A stretch of DNA of 64,000 nt from Vannielia litorea (lineage in GTDB: Bacteria; Pseudomonadota; Alphaproteobacteria; Rhodobacterales; Rhodobacteraceae): NCBI RefSeq assembly GCF_018424695.1, contig NZ_QTNQ01000001.1, positions 124,001 through 188,000 on the forward strand. The letters run 5' to 3'. The translations under genes and the position numbers were made by a program. Each line of letters begins with the position of its first letter. Position 1 is the first letter of the stretch. This document shows positions 16,402-24,931 of this stretch, one piece after another. The notes under the pieces were generated by a model. It did no database searches. It saw only the letters and a program-made list of their open reading frames with translations, and was not told where the DNA came from.

Positions 16402-17586
16402 TCAGGCTTTTTCATAGAGTGTGGTGACACAGGCCCCACCGAGGCCCAGATTGTGCTGAAGTGCCAAGCGCGCGCCATCGACCTGGCGCGCATCAGCCTG
16501 CCCGCGCAACTGCTGGACAAGCTCGGTACATTGCGCAAGGCCGGTCGCCCCAAGAGGATGACCTTTGGACAACAAACCGCCCGACGGGTTGGTCACGTAT
16601 TTTCCGCCATAGGTGTTGTCGCCATCATCAACAAACTTCGCAGCCTCGCCTCGGCCGCAAAGGCCAAGCGCCTCGTAGGTGATGAGTTCGTTGTGGGCGA
16701 AACAGTCGTGCAGTTCGACCACATCCACGTCTTCGGGCCCGATGCCCGCAGCCTCGTAGACCTGATCGGCGGCGCGCTTGGCCATCGAAAAGCCGACCAC
16801 CTCGCGCATATCATGGGCTTCGAAGGTTTCCGGGCCGTCCGTTGTCATGGCCTGCGCCGCGATCCGAACCGAACTGTCCAGTCCGTGCTTGTCGGCGAAT
16901 TCCTTGGAACAGATGATCGCGGCGGCTGCGCCACAGGTTGGCGGACAGGCCATAAGCTTGGTCATGACGCCGGGCCAGACCACCTGCGCAGCCATGACGT
17001 CTTCCGCCGTCACTTCCTGGCGGAATAGGGCCACCGGGTTCTTGGCCGCATGGCGGCTGGCCTTGGCTCGGATTTTGGCGAAGGTCTCAAGAGGCGTGCC
17101 GAACTCGTCCATATGCGCTTTGCCCGCGCCCCCGAAATAGCGCAGCGCCAGCGGAATATCGGGGTTGCCAACCAGATCGTCGGTTTCTTCGTCGAAAGCC
17201 GCAAACGGGCTGACCCGATCGTGGAACATCGCGCCGATTGCGCCGGGCTGCATCTGCTCGAATCCTAGTGCCAGAGCACATTCCACCGCGCCGCTTTCAA
17301 CTGCCTGGCGGGCCAGGAACAGGGCAGACGACCCGGTCGAGCAGTTGTTGTTCACATTCAGAACCGGGATGCCGGTCATGCCGACCTGATACAAAGCCCG
17401 CTGGCCACAGGTGCTATCGCCATAGACATAGCCAACATAGGCCTGCTGAACCTTGTCATAATCCAGACCCGCGTCGGCCAGGGCAGAACGGGTGGCTGCG
17501 CTCGCCATCACATCATAGCTTTCGGATTTTCCCGGCTTCTGGAACGGGACCATCCCGACGCCGGTGACATAGGCTTTGCCTGTCAT
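16402..17586 (-). CDS. SCP2/lipid-transfer-type thiolase
   Basis: The protein has 394 residues. The start at 17586 (MTGKAYVTGVG) has GGGAGAG upstream; an earlier in-frame ATG lies within the promoter region. The nucleophilic Cys is in NNNCSTGSSAL, with VVELHDCFAHNE and the C-terminal GHPLGATG. This branch (SCP-x-like) cleaves 3-oxoacyl-CoAs with branched or bulky chains, such as sterol side chains and methyl-branched acids. That fits a pathway for non-linear acyl-CoAs. It is the first gene of its operon, downstream of two operator copies. Confidence 0.88.
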   Translation of the reverse strand: MTGKAYVTGVGMVPFQKPGKSESYDVMASAATRSALADAGLDYDKVQQAYVGYVYGDSTCGQRALYQVGMTGIPVLNVNNNCSTGSSALFLARQAVESGAVECALALGFEQMQPGAIGAMFHDRVSPFAAFDEETDDLVGNPDIPLALRYFGGAGKAHMDEFGTPLETFAKIRAKASRHAAKNPVALFRQEVTAEDVMAAQVVWPGVMTKLMACPPTCGAAAAIICSKEFADKHGLDSSVRIAAQAMTTDGPETFEAHDMREVVGFSMAKRAADQVYEAAGIGPEDVDVVELHDCFAHNELITYEALGLCGRGEAAKFVDDGDNTYGGKYVTNPSGGLLSKGHPLGATGLAQCTELVQQLRGQADARQVDGARLALQHNLGLGGACVTTLYEKA

Positions 17587-17643
17587 TTCTTTCTCTCTCC
17601 CATGCTTGGTCTGGCTATTGTGAACGGTAAGCCATATCATTTT

Positions 17644-17657
17644 CTAACACATGTTTG
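17644..17657. promoter_or_regulatory. TetR-type operator CTAACA-CA-TGTTTG, site 2
   Basis: The left arm is perfect and the right arm has one mismatch to TGTTAG. It lies 57 bp upstream of the thiolase start in the divergent region shared with paaY and is flanked by TTT and ATTTT, as at site 4. Confidence 0.7.
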
Positions 17658-17725
17658 ATTTTAGCGCTTAGCCTCGATAACTGTCAACATAGTTAAAACG
17701 TGATGTAGGGCGCTTGCGTCATTTG

Positions 17726-17739
17726 CTAACACATGACTG
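17726..17739. promoter_or_regulatory. TetR-type operator CTAACA-CA-TGACTG, site 3 (degenerate)
   Basis: The left arm is perfect and the right arm has two mismatches. It is 82 bp from site 2 in the same divergent region, also followed by ATTTT, and is closer to paaY. This may be a second operator or a decayed copy. Confidence 0.5.
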
Positions 17740-17866
17740 ATTTTCTTGACCGCGCGTTCCGGAAGCCAGCACCTTTCAGGCTTTTGGGTCCCGGCATGAC
17801 GGTTGATGAGCGTTTGACGTCTGGTTCCGGTAATCAGTGGCACCCAACCCACTAAAGGGAGAGAGA

Positions 17867-18478
17867 ATGGCGTATTGTTATGAATTCAAAGGGTTCGTGC
17901 CCGTTGTGCCTGAGGATACATATGTCCATCCTCAGGCGGTTCTGATCGGAAATGTCATCCTGGGTCATGGATGCTATATCGGACCCGGAGCAAGCCTGCG
18001 GGGCGATTTCGGCAGGATCGTGATTGGAGACGGTGCCAATGTTCAGGATAATTGCATCATGCATTCCTTCCCCGGCCGCGACGCGGTGGTGGAACCGGAC
18101 GGGCATGTCGGCCACGGCGCGATTCTGCATGGTTGCATCGTTGGACGAAACGCTTTGATCGGCATGAACGCGGTCATCATGGACGGCGTCGAGCTTGGCG
18201 CGGAATCGATTGTCGGCGCGCAAGCCTTCGTGCGTGGTGAAACGGTGATTCCGCCACGCTCGATGGTTGTCGGGTCGCCTGCGAAGGTGATCCGCGACGT
18301 CACCGAGAAGGAAGTCGCTTGGAAAACACGCGGAACTGCCGAGTATCAGCAACTCGCGCGCGACTGTCTGGCCGGATTGAAGCCCGTCGAGCCGCTGAAG
18401 GCGGTCGAGGCCAACCGACCGGAGATGGCTGCCTCCGACGTCGTCTCCATTCAGGAAGCGCGGCAGAAGCCGTCCTGA
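17867..18478 (+). CDS. paaY: PaaY-like hexapeptide-repeat acyl-CoA thioesterase
   Basis: The protein has 203 residues. The start at 17867 is set by AAAGGGAGAGAGA before the ATG. A left-handed beta-helix of hexapeptide repeats carries [30 protein letters not shown] and GMNAVIMDG, closely like PaaY of the phenylacetate pathway. The zinc-ligand His residues of the gamma-carbonic-anhydrase fold are visible. PaaY hydrolyses dead-end ring-type CoA thioesters, freeing CoA. No paaABCDE genes are here, so it probably plays the same housekeeping role for another cyclic or branched CoA intermediate. It is divergent from the thiolase. Confidence 0.88.
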   Translation: MAYCYEFKGFVPVVPEDTYVHPQAVLIGNVILGHGCYIGPGASLRGDFGRIVIGDGANVQDNCIMHSFPGRDAVVEPDGHVGHGAILHGCIVGRNALIGMNAVIMDGVELGAESIVGAQAFVRGETVIPPRSMVVGSPAKVIRDVTEKEVAWKTRGTAEYQQLARDCLAGLKPVEPLKAVEANRPEMAASDVVSIQEARQKPS

Positions 18479-18596
18479 CCTGCCCGGAAGCCGGACAGGG
18501 GCGGGTCTCTGCAGGTGCCGAATGCGCCAAGTGGTATCGCCTTGGCACGGGCCGGCCCCAGCGGAAAGCCGGCGTGCCGCCCTACCCCTCAAGCCG

Positions 18597-20204
18597 TCAC
18601 AGCCGGAAGATCCCGTAGTGCGGATCATCGATCGGCGCGTTCAGCGAGGCGGAAATCGACATGCCAAGCGCATTGCGTGTGTCCGCCGGGTCAAGGATGC
18701 CATCGTCCCACAATTCCGAGGTCGAGGTATAGGCTTCGACATCTCGGCGGAATTTCTCCAGCACGGGATCACGGATCGCGGCGATTTCTTCCTCGCTCAG
18801 TTCTTTGCCTTCGCGCTGAAGCTGCCGGATCTTGACGTCGGCCATGGTATTGGCAGCCTGATCCGCACCCATCACGCCGATTTCGGCCTGCGGCCACATG
18901 AACAGCGTGCGTGCATCCCAGGCCCGTCCGCACATGCCGTAATTGCCTGCCCCATAGGACGCATTGGCGATCACGGTAAACTTCGGCACGACCGAGCCGC
19001 CCTGCGCCATCAGCATCTTGGCGCCGTCCTTGGCGATGCCGCGTTCTTCGTATTCGCGGCCCACCATATAGCCAGTGATGTTCTGAAAAAAGACCAGTGG
19101 CGTACGGTTCTGGTTGCATAGCTGCATGAAATGCGCGGCCTTCAGCGAGCTGTCGTTGAACAGCACCCCGTTATTGGCGAGGATCCCCACCTTGAAACCC
19201 CAGATATGGGCAAAACCACAGACCATCGTGGTGCCGTAATCGGGCTGGTATTCGTGAAAGCGCGAACCGTCCACGATCCGGGCCAGAACCTCGCGCATGT
19301 CGAATTGGGTTTTCCGGTCCTTGGGAATGATCCCGTAAAGCTCGGTCGGGTCGTAGTAAGGCTCTTCATAGGAAGCAGTTTCGATGATCGTTTTCGGTGT
19401 GCGTTTCCATTGGCTGACAATCTCGCGCGCCAGTGAAAAGGCGTGCTGTTCGGTCGCGGCACGATAATCTCCCGTCCCCGAGACAGAGGTGTGCATCACC
19501 GCGCCGCCAAGCTCCTGCACGCCGACCTCTTCGCCGGTGGCCGCCTTGACCAGCGGGGGACCGCCAAGGAAAATCGCCCCAGTGCCTTCGATGATGATGT
19601 TGTAATCGCTCAGCGTAGGTACATAGGCACCGCCTGCGGTGCAATGCCCGCCGACCACAGCAATCTGCGGGATATTGGCCTGACTCAGCTTGACCTGGTT
19701 GCGAAACACCCGCCCGCCCAGATAGCGGTCGGGAAAGACGCCATGTTGCAGCGGCAGGAAACCGCCGGCGCTGTCGCAGATATGGATGACCGGCAAACGG
19801 TTTTCCAATGCCACATCCAGAAGTCGCACGATCTTTTTAACCGTATGCGGATACCAAGCACCGCCCTTGACGCTGGCGTCATTGGCATGAATAGCGACCT
19901 CGCGGCCCTGCACGATGCCGATACCCGTTACCACGGCGGCGCCGGGCACCGCACCATCGTATTCGCGGCAGGCGGCCAGGGTTGAAAACTCCAGAAACGG
20001 TGTGCCGGGATCCAGCAATAGCTTCAGCCGCTCGCGCACCCCCAGCTTGTTTTGCCGCGCAAGGCGGTCAATGTCCCGTTGCGGGCGTTCGAAACGCGCC
20101 GCGTGCTGGCGGGCGTGAAATTCCTTCAGCCGCACGGACATGGCGGCATAATTTGCCTTGTAGTCGGCGGCGTTGGTATCGACCAGACTTTCAATCCTGC
20201 GCAT
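18597..20204 (-). CDS. Acyl-CoA carboxylase beta subunit, second system (AtuC-like)
   Basis: The protein has 535 residues. GGAGGAGGAG lies upstream; ATG at 20204 has better spacing than GTG at 20210, which overlaps the BCCP stop. Signatures are GGHCTAGGAYVPTLSD, FLGGPPLVKAATGEE and ANASYGAGNYGMCGR. The protein ends GIFRL. It is the last gene of the operon hydratase-AtuA-BC-BCCP-beta. Presence of the AtuA-like gene suggests geranyl-CoA carboxylase or a relative acting on a longer isoprenoid or cyclic enoyl-CoA. Substrate assignment is inference. Confidence 0.88.
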   Translation of the reverse strand: MRRIESLVDTNAADYKANYAAMSVRLKEFHARQHAARFERPQRDIDRLARQNKLGVRERLKLLLDPGTPFLEFSTLAACREYDGAVPGAAVVTGIGIVQGREVAIHANDASVKGGAWYPHTVKKIVRLLDVALENRLPVIHICDSAGGFLPLQHGVFPDRYLGGRVFRNQVKLSQANIPQIAVVGGHCTAGGAYVPTLSDYNIIIEGTGAIFLGGPPLVKAATGEEVGVQELGGAVMHTSVSGTGDYRAATEQHAFSLAREIVSQWKRTPKTIIETASYEEPYYDPTELYGIIPKDRKTQFDMREVLARIVDGSRFHEYQPDYGTTMVCGFAHIWGFKVGILANNGVLFNDSSLKAAHFMQLCNQNRTPLVFFQNITGYMVGREYEERGIAKDGAKMLMAQGGSVVPKFTVIANASYGAGNYGMCGRAWDARTLFMWPQAEIGVMGADQAANTMADVKIRQLQREGKELSEEEIAAIRDPVLEKFRRDVEAYTSTSELWDDGILDPADTRNALGMSISASLNAPIDDPHYGIFRL

Positions 20205-20206
20205 TC

Positions 20207-20710
20207 TCACTCCTCCTCCGGGGCCAATTGGGCCAGGATATCTTTCAGCCCAAAACTGTCGCCTTCGGCGAATGGCATTTCGGCAACGACCCCGTCGCGT
20301 GGCGCCGTCAGTGTGGTTTCCAGCTTCATGCTTTCGATAACCAAAAGCGGCTGGCCTTCTTCAACTGTGTCGCCGGGTTTGACCGCGACCGAAACCACGA
20401 CCCCAGGCATTGGTGCCACCAGTCGATCGTCGCTTGCGCCCCCGTCACGCCCCGCCAGACGTTCGGCGGGGTCAACCCGCCCGACTCCGTAGGTTCGCCC
20501 GTCCATGTGCACAAAAGTCGCCTCCGGCCCCACGGCCAGTCGCAATTCGCGCACAACACCCTTGGCCCGCAACGTGTAACCGCCCGGCAGGCCAGTCGGG
20601 TCCAATTGGCAGGCAACAGTACCATCGGGGGTATTCAGCACGAACCGGCTGCCATCATGGCCCAGCCAGCATTCAGTCTCTTCGCCGTCGATCTGAAAAA
20701 TCCGTTGCAT
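20207..20710 (-). CDS. Stand-alone biotin carboxyl carrier protein of the second carboxylase
   Basis: The protein has 167 residues. The C-terminal biotinyl domain (about residues 95-165) carries the biotin Lys in VIESMKLETTL and the hairpin APMPGVVVSV. The N-terminal 90 residues resemble the linking (BT) domain of fused alpha subunits. The ATG at 20710 overlaps the biotin carboxylase stop (ATGA). Liu/Atu-type carboxylases normally have BC, BT and BCCP in one chain of about 660 residues. Here BC and BT-BCCP are two polypeptides encoded in the same order, consistent with gene fission. Confidence 0.88.
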   Translation of the reverse strand: MQRIFQIDGEETECWLGHDGSRFVLNTPDGTVACQLDPTGLPGGYTLRAKGVVRELRLAVGPEATFVHMDGRTYGVGRVDPAERLAGRDGGASDDRLVAPMPGVVVSVAVKPGDTVEEGQPLLVIESMKLETTLTAPRDGVVAEMPFAEGDSFGLKDILAQLAPEEE

Positions 20711-22179
20711 CAGTTTCTCCACCCGCCCATCTTGCGGTGCATTTTCGGTATTTGCATTACGTCGCTCACCAGCCGATCGTCTGACAGGGCCGCCGCCGCC
20801 ATCAGCAGGTCAGAGACATCTTCGCCCGGTGCGGTCAGCATTTCGGATTGTTCAGCCAGGAAGCCGGTTGAAACGTCACCCGAGGCAAAATCTGGATGTG
20901 AAAGGATCGCATCCAGGTATCCGGTGTTGGTCGTCACCCCGAGAATCACATAGTTTTGCACCGCATTCCGGGCACGGGCGATGGCCTGCGCGCGATCCCG
21001 GCCATGCACGATCAGCTTGGACAACATCGGGTCGAAATCGGTGGTCACCTTGCCACCGTCCAGAATGCCGCTGTCCACGCGGACACCCTCGCCTTGGGGT
21101 TCGTCCAGCAGCAGGATATCCCCGATCGCGGGGCGGAAATCGGCCGTCGCGTCCTCGGCACAGATGCGCAGTTCGATCGAATGGCCGGTCTGCGGAATAT
21201 CCGCCTGCACCGCGCTCAGCCCTTCGCCCGCAGCGATGCGCAGCTGTTCGGCCACCAGATCAAAACCCGTGACCATCTCGGTCACCGGATGTTCGACCTG
21301 AAGGCGGGTGTTCATTTCCAGGAAGTAAAACGCCCCGTCCCGCGCATAGATGAACTCGACCGTCCCGGCCCCGCGATACTTGACCGCGCGGGCGATCCCG
21401 GCGGCGGTTTCGCAGATTTCCTGACGTTGCTCGGGCGAGAGCGCCGGTGACGGCGTTTCCTCGATGATCTTCTGGAACCGGCGCTGGATCGAGCACTCGC
21501 GTTCCCAGAAATGCACCACGTTGCCCTGCCCGTCGCCCATCACCTGCACCTCGATATGGCGCGGGCTCTCGATGTAGCGTTCGACGAACAGCCGGCCATC
21601 GCCGAAATAACGCTCGCCCTCGCGGCGCGCGGTCTCGATCTCGGTCTCCAGGGCGCTGTCCTCGCGCACGACGCGCATCCCCTTGCCGCCGCCGCCGGCT
21701 GAGGGCTTGATCAGCAGCGGGTAGCCCACGGCGCGGGCGCGGTCCACAAAGGTGGCGGGGTCGTCATCCTCAATCGCCGACGGCGCGACGGGAAAGCCGC
21801 GCTCCTCGACAAAGGCGCGCGCGCGCACCTTGTCGCCCATCAGGTCGATGGCTTGGGAGGTCGGGCCGACAAATGTCACACCGGCCTCTTCCAGCGCCGC
21901 GACGAACCCGGCATTTTCCGACAGGAAACCATAGCCGGGATGCACCGCGTCGGCGCCGATTTTCTTTGCAGCCGCGACGATCTGCGAAATATCGAGATAG
22001 GCGGCCACGGGCGTCGGGCCGTCGATCATCGCGACCTCATCCGCGATCAGATGGGCCGGCCCCTCTTGCTCGGCGACATGGCGCAACACGACCGTCGCAA
22101 GCCCGCGGGCCTTGGCGGTGCGCAACACGCGCGCCGCGATTTCACCCCGATTGGCGACCAGGAGTTTCGAAATGGTCAT
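20710..22179 (-). CDS. Biotin carboxylase subunit of the second carboxylase
   Basis: The protein has 489 residues: an ATP-grasp biotin carboxylase with LVANRGEIAARV, HPGYGFLSENAGF, SAGGGGKGMRVV and EMNTRLQVEHPVTEM. It ends soon after the BC domain and lacks a biotinyl domain. It carboxylates the biotin of the next gene product. The first gene codon is ATG 12 bp after the AtuA-like stop. The two other carboxylase alpha subunits in this window are fused proteins of 668-671 residues, so the split form is specific to this system. Confidence 0.92.
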   Translation of the reverse strand: MTISKLLVANRGEIAARVLRTAKARGLATVVLRHVAEQEGPAHLIADEVAMIDGPTPVAAYLDISQIVAAAKKIGADAVHPGYGFLSENAGFVAALEEAGVTFVGPTSQAIDLMGDKVRARAFVEERGFPVAPSAIEDDDPATFVDRARAVGYPLLIKPSAGGGGKGMRVVREDSALETEIETARREGERYFGDGRLFVERYIESPRHIEVQVMGDGQGNVVHFWERECSIQRRFQKIIEETPSPALSPEQRQEICETAAGIARAVKYRGAGTVEFIYARDGAFYFLEMNTRLQVEHPVTEMVTGFDLVAEQLRIAAGEGLSAVQADIPQTGHSIELRICAEDATADFRPAIGDILLLDEPQGEGVRVDSGILDGGKVTTDFDPMLSKLIVHGRDRAQAIARARNAVQNYVILGVTTNTGYLDAILSHPDFASGDVSTGFLAEQSEMLTAPGEDVSDLLMAAAALSDDRLVSDVMQIPKMHRKMGGWRN

Positions 22180-22191
22180 GGTATTGTCCTT

Positions 22192-23991
22192 TTAGTTCCG
22201 GTCCGAGGCGTTCAGCCCGTCGCGGGCGGCCAGATCGACCGGCACAGGAATTTCAATATCAAGCAGCATCTGCGCGAACCCTTTGCCTTGCGGGTCGATG
22301 CGGACCGAGGCGATGCCGCCACCACCAAGCGATTCATGCAGCAGGAAGTTCAGCGAATGGCTTCCGGGCAGGTCGAACCGCTCGACCTTGCCTTCGCAGA
22401 CGTGGGCGAAATAGTCTTTCACCGCCTCTTCGCTAAGAGCCGAGCGGATATAAGGCAGGTAGTCCGGCTTGCGCGCGAGGATGCCGATATTGGCGATATC
22501 CCCCTTGTCGCCCGAGCGGCCCCAGGCCAGATCGACGAGGCGGACCTTGACAACGTCCGGACCGGGCTCGTGGCTATCTGCGGGCCGTGCAGCGGGCGGG
22601 TCGAGCTTCACTGCATTCGTAGCGATGGTGACTGGAACCTCCTTGCCGTCCACCTCGACCGCGACGGGGGTATCGGCCTTGCTCTGAAGGAAGGAAAATA
22701 GACGGACCACCGGCTGCACCTTGGGCCGCCCGGCAAAGAACCCGGTCAGGCCCTGCGCGGTGGAAATCGCCATCGGCGCGATCTCGCCCGCAAAGATGTT
22801 GAGCGCCGCGCGGTCGTCATGCACCGCGCCGATCTTGAGCACGACCTCGCGGGTTTGGGCGCATGCATTGGCCCCATAGGCGGCCTCGGCGCCCAGCACC
22901 TCGACGCTGACCTGCCGGAAATCGCCCAGGTTCTTTTCGCGGAATATCCGGCGGCAACGGGTCAGGATGGCCTCGGCCACGCGCTCGGCCTTGGCGGGCG
23001 CGTCGATGGCGGCGAGGGTCAGCGTGGTGACGGCGCGCCAGCCATCGGCATGGGTCGCCGACACCTTGTAACTGCCGGTGCGCCCCAGCCCCTTGCCGCC
23101 CTTCACCAGCACCCGGTCGGGGCCCACCTGTTCCAGCGTGACCTGCGACCAGTCGCAGATCACATCAGGCAGCAGATAGGCGCGCGGATCGCCGATTTCA
23201 TAAAGCATCTGTTCGCCGACCGCGCCGGGCACGACCAGCCCGCCGGTATCCGGCGTCTTGGTCATGACGAAACTGCCGTCTTCCGACACCTCGACGATGG
23301 GCATCCCCATATCGTCCCAACCCGGCACGTCCTGCCAGTCGGTGAAATTGCCGCCCGTCCCCTGAGGGCCGCATTCGATCAGGTGCCCGGCCAGCGACCC
23401 TTGGCTGAGCCTGTCCCAGTCGTCATCGCCCCAGCCGTATTCATGCATCAAGGGACCGAGCGCCACCGCACTGTCGGCGCAGCGCCCGGTGATCACGATC
23501 TCGGCCCCGGCATCCAGCGCGGCCGCGATGGGGCGGGCACCCAGATAGGCATTCATGCTCCAGATATCGTCTGGAAACTCAACACCCGAGAACATTTCCG
23601 TCTGACCGCTTTTGCGAATTTCATCGACCCTAGGCAACAGGTCATCGCCCAGCACGACTCCGATGGACAGATCGATCCCGGCTTGGGCGGCGGCTTTGGC
23701 AAGCGCATCGCTGCAGCCACGCGGGTTCACGCCCCCGGCATTGGCAACGACCTTGATCCCTCTTGCCTTGATATCCGGCAACCAGGGAGCCAGCGCCTTG
23801 ACGAAGTCCGGCGCATAGCCCGACTCGGGCGCTTTGGCGCGGGCCCGCGCCATCAGCGACATTGTCACCTCTGCCAGATAGTCAAACACCAGATAGTCGA
23901 TCTCGCCCTTTGAGACCAGTTGACCGATCGCTTCGGGCGTATCGCCCCAGAATCCCGAGGCGCATCCGATGCGCAGTTTCCGATCTGACAT
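22192..23991 (-). CDS. AtuA-like protein (DUF1446, acyclic terpene utilisation family)
   Basis: The protein has 599 residues. The DUF1446 domain is about residues 5-455 (IGCASGFWGD, YLVFDYLAE, NAGGVNPRG, EIVITGRCADSA) and is followed by the AtuA C-terminal domain (about 500-590; DLAWGRSGDKGDIANIG). AtuA is required for growth on citronellol and geraniol in Pseudomonas, but its exact reaction is not settled. The gene is translationally close to the carboxylase genes, as in atu clusters. It is the strongest single pointer to isoprenoid-type substrates, though DUF1446 proteins also occur elsewhere. Confidence 0.85.
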   Translation of the reverse strand: MSDRKLRIGCASGFWGDTPEAIGQLVSKGEIDYLVFDYLAEVTMSLMARARAKAPESGYAPDFVKALAPWLPDIKARGIKVVANAGGVNPRGCSDALAKAAAQAGIDLSIGVVLGDDLLPRVDEIRKSGQTEMFSGVEFPDDIWSMNAYLGARPIAAALDAGAEIVITGRCADSAVALGPLMHEYGWGDDDWDRLSQGSLAGHLIECGPQGTGGNFTDWQDVPGWDDMGMPIVEVSEDGSFVMTKTPDTGGLVVPGAVGEQMLYEIGDPRAYLLPDVICDWSQVTLEQVGPDRVLVKGGKGLGRTGSYKVSATHADGWRAVTTLTLAAIDAPAKAERVAEAILTRCRRIFREKNLGDFRQVSVEVLGAEAAYGANACAQTREVVLKIGAVHDDRAALNIFAGEIAPMAISTAQGLTGFFAGRPKVQPVVRLFSFLQSKADTPVAVEVDGKEVPVTIATNAVKLDPPAARPADSHEPGPDVVKVRLVDLAWGRSGDKGDIANIGILARKPDYLPYIRSALSEEAVKDYFAHVCEGKVERFDLPGSHSLNFLLHESLGGGGIASVRIDPQGKGFAQMLLDIEIPVPVDLAARDGLNASDRN

Positions 23992-24012
23992 ATTCTTCTC
24001 CTCCCCGCTTGA

Positions 24013-24798
24013 TTAACGGCCCGTCCATTCAGGTTTGCGTTTCGCAATGAAGGCATCAAAGCCCTCGCGCGCGTCTTCTGTCTGCGCAACGCGGGGTAAA
24101 AGTGTTTCCGCAAACCGCATCTGCTGCGGATAGGTCATGTCCTCCATCGCGTGACAGGCGTATTTTCCCAGCCGGATCGCGCTCGGCGACTGCGCAGCAA
24201 TCTGGGCGACCAGTTCTGCAACCTTGTTGTCCAGTTCCGCGGCATCGGTCACATAGTTGACCAGATTGAATTGCAGGGCTTCCGAGGCCGTCAGAGGAAC
24301 GCCGGTGATGAACATCTCCATCAGCCTGCGCCGGGGCAGCACGCGCATCATGGGTGGTACGATCGTCATGGGAAACAGGCCCACCTTGACTTCGGGCGTC
24401 CCAATGCGGGCATGCTCTGCCATTACAGCCAGATCGCAGGCACAGATGATGCCAGCCCCCGCCCCCATCGCGGCTCCATTGATGCGCGCGATGGTTGGCT
24501 TGCGGCACGCCTGTATCGTTTCAAACAACCTTCCGGCAAAGTGATCCGGATCTGCCGGATCCTGAACAAACGGGCCGCCATCCGCCCCCGCCTTGATGTC
24601 GCCCCCGGCACAGAAGGCGCGCTCACCCTCGCCGGTCAGAACGATCACGCGGCAATCGCTGTCCCTCTCGGCAGCACAAATGGCAGCAATGATCCCGTCT
24701 GCGACTTCACGGTTGAGGGCATTTCGGTTTTCAGGACGTCGAATCGTGATACGCACTTCCTGGCCGAGCGCCTGCGATTGAACAGCGGTCTCAGTCAT
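24013..24798 (-). CDS. Enoyl-CoA hydratase-family protein
   Basis: This crotonase protein has 261 residues. The FCAGGDIKAG and GAGAGIICACDLAV oxyanion loops are present. The E144 equivalent is Gly, while the E164 equivalent is kept in IGTPEVKVGLFP, the same pattern as methylglutaconyl-CoA hydratases. It is the first gene of the AtuA-carboxylase operon, 78 bp from the operator at 24876 and divergent from the acyl-CoA dehydrogenase pair. It probably hydrates the carboxylated product of the second carboxylase (an AtuE-type role). The C-terminus KRKPEWTGR is typical. Confidence 0.85.
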   Translation of the reverse strand: MTETAVQSQALGQEVRITIRRPENRNALNREVADGIIAAICAAERDSDCRVIVLTGEGERAFCAGGDIKAGADGGPFVQDPADPDHFAGRLFETIQACRKPTIARINGAAMGAGAGIICACDLAVMAEHARIGTPEVKVGLFPMTIVPPMMRVLPRRRLMEMFITGVPLTASEALQFNLVNYVTDAAELDNKVAELVAQIAAQSPSAIRLGKYACHAMEDMTYPQQMRFAETLLPRVAQTEDAREGFDAFIAKRKPEWTGR

Positions 24799-24875
24799 TT
24801 CCGTAGCTCCCCCCTGTATTCAGCGCACCGCGCATTCATACGTCGGGTCGTCAAAAGCTTGGCTTGATCTATTTT

Positions 24876-24889
24876 CTAACATATGTTTG
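24876..24889. promoter_or_regulatory. TetR-type operator CTAACA-TA-TGTTTG, site 4
   Basis: One mismatch in the right arm. It is centred in the 133-bp divergent region between the hydratase-AtuA-carboxylase operon (minus) and the acyl-CoA dehydrogenase operon (plus), so one site can control both. Confidence 0.75.
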
Positions 24890-24931
24890 ATTTTGGTCAA
24901 CACTGCAGACGACATTTTTCGGGAGGATGAT

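Noticed and set aside
15499-17028. 509-residue plus-strand frame opposite the SDR and thiolase genes
   Set aside because: Exact antisense shadow of two clear genes; high-GC codon use keeps the frame open.
17681-17697. Eighth copy of the CTAACA palindrome (TCAACATAGTTAA)
   Set aside because: Both arms are mismatched and the spacing is off, so chance similarity is likely in an AT-rich promoter.
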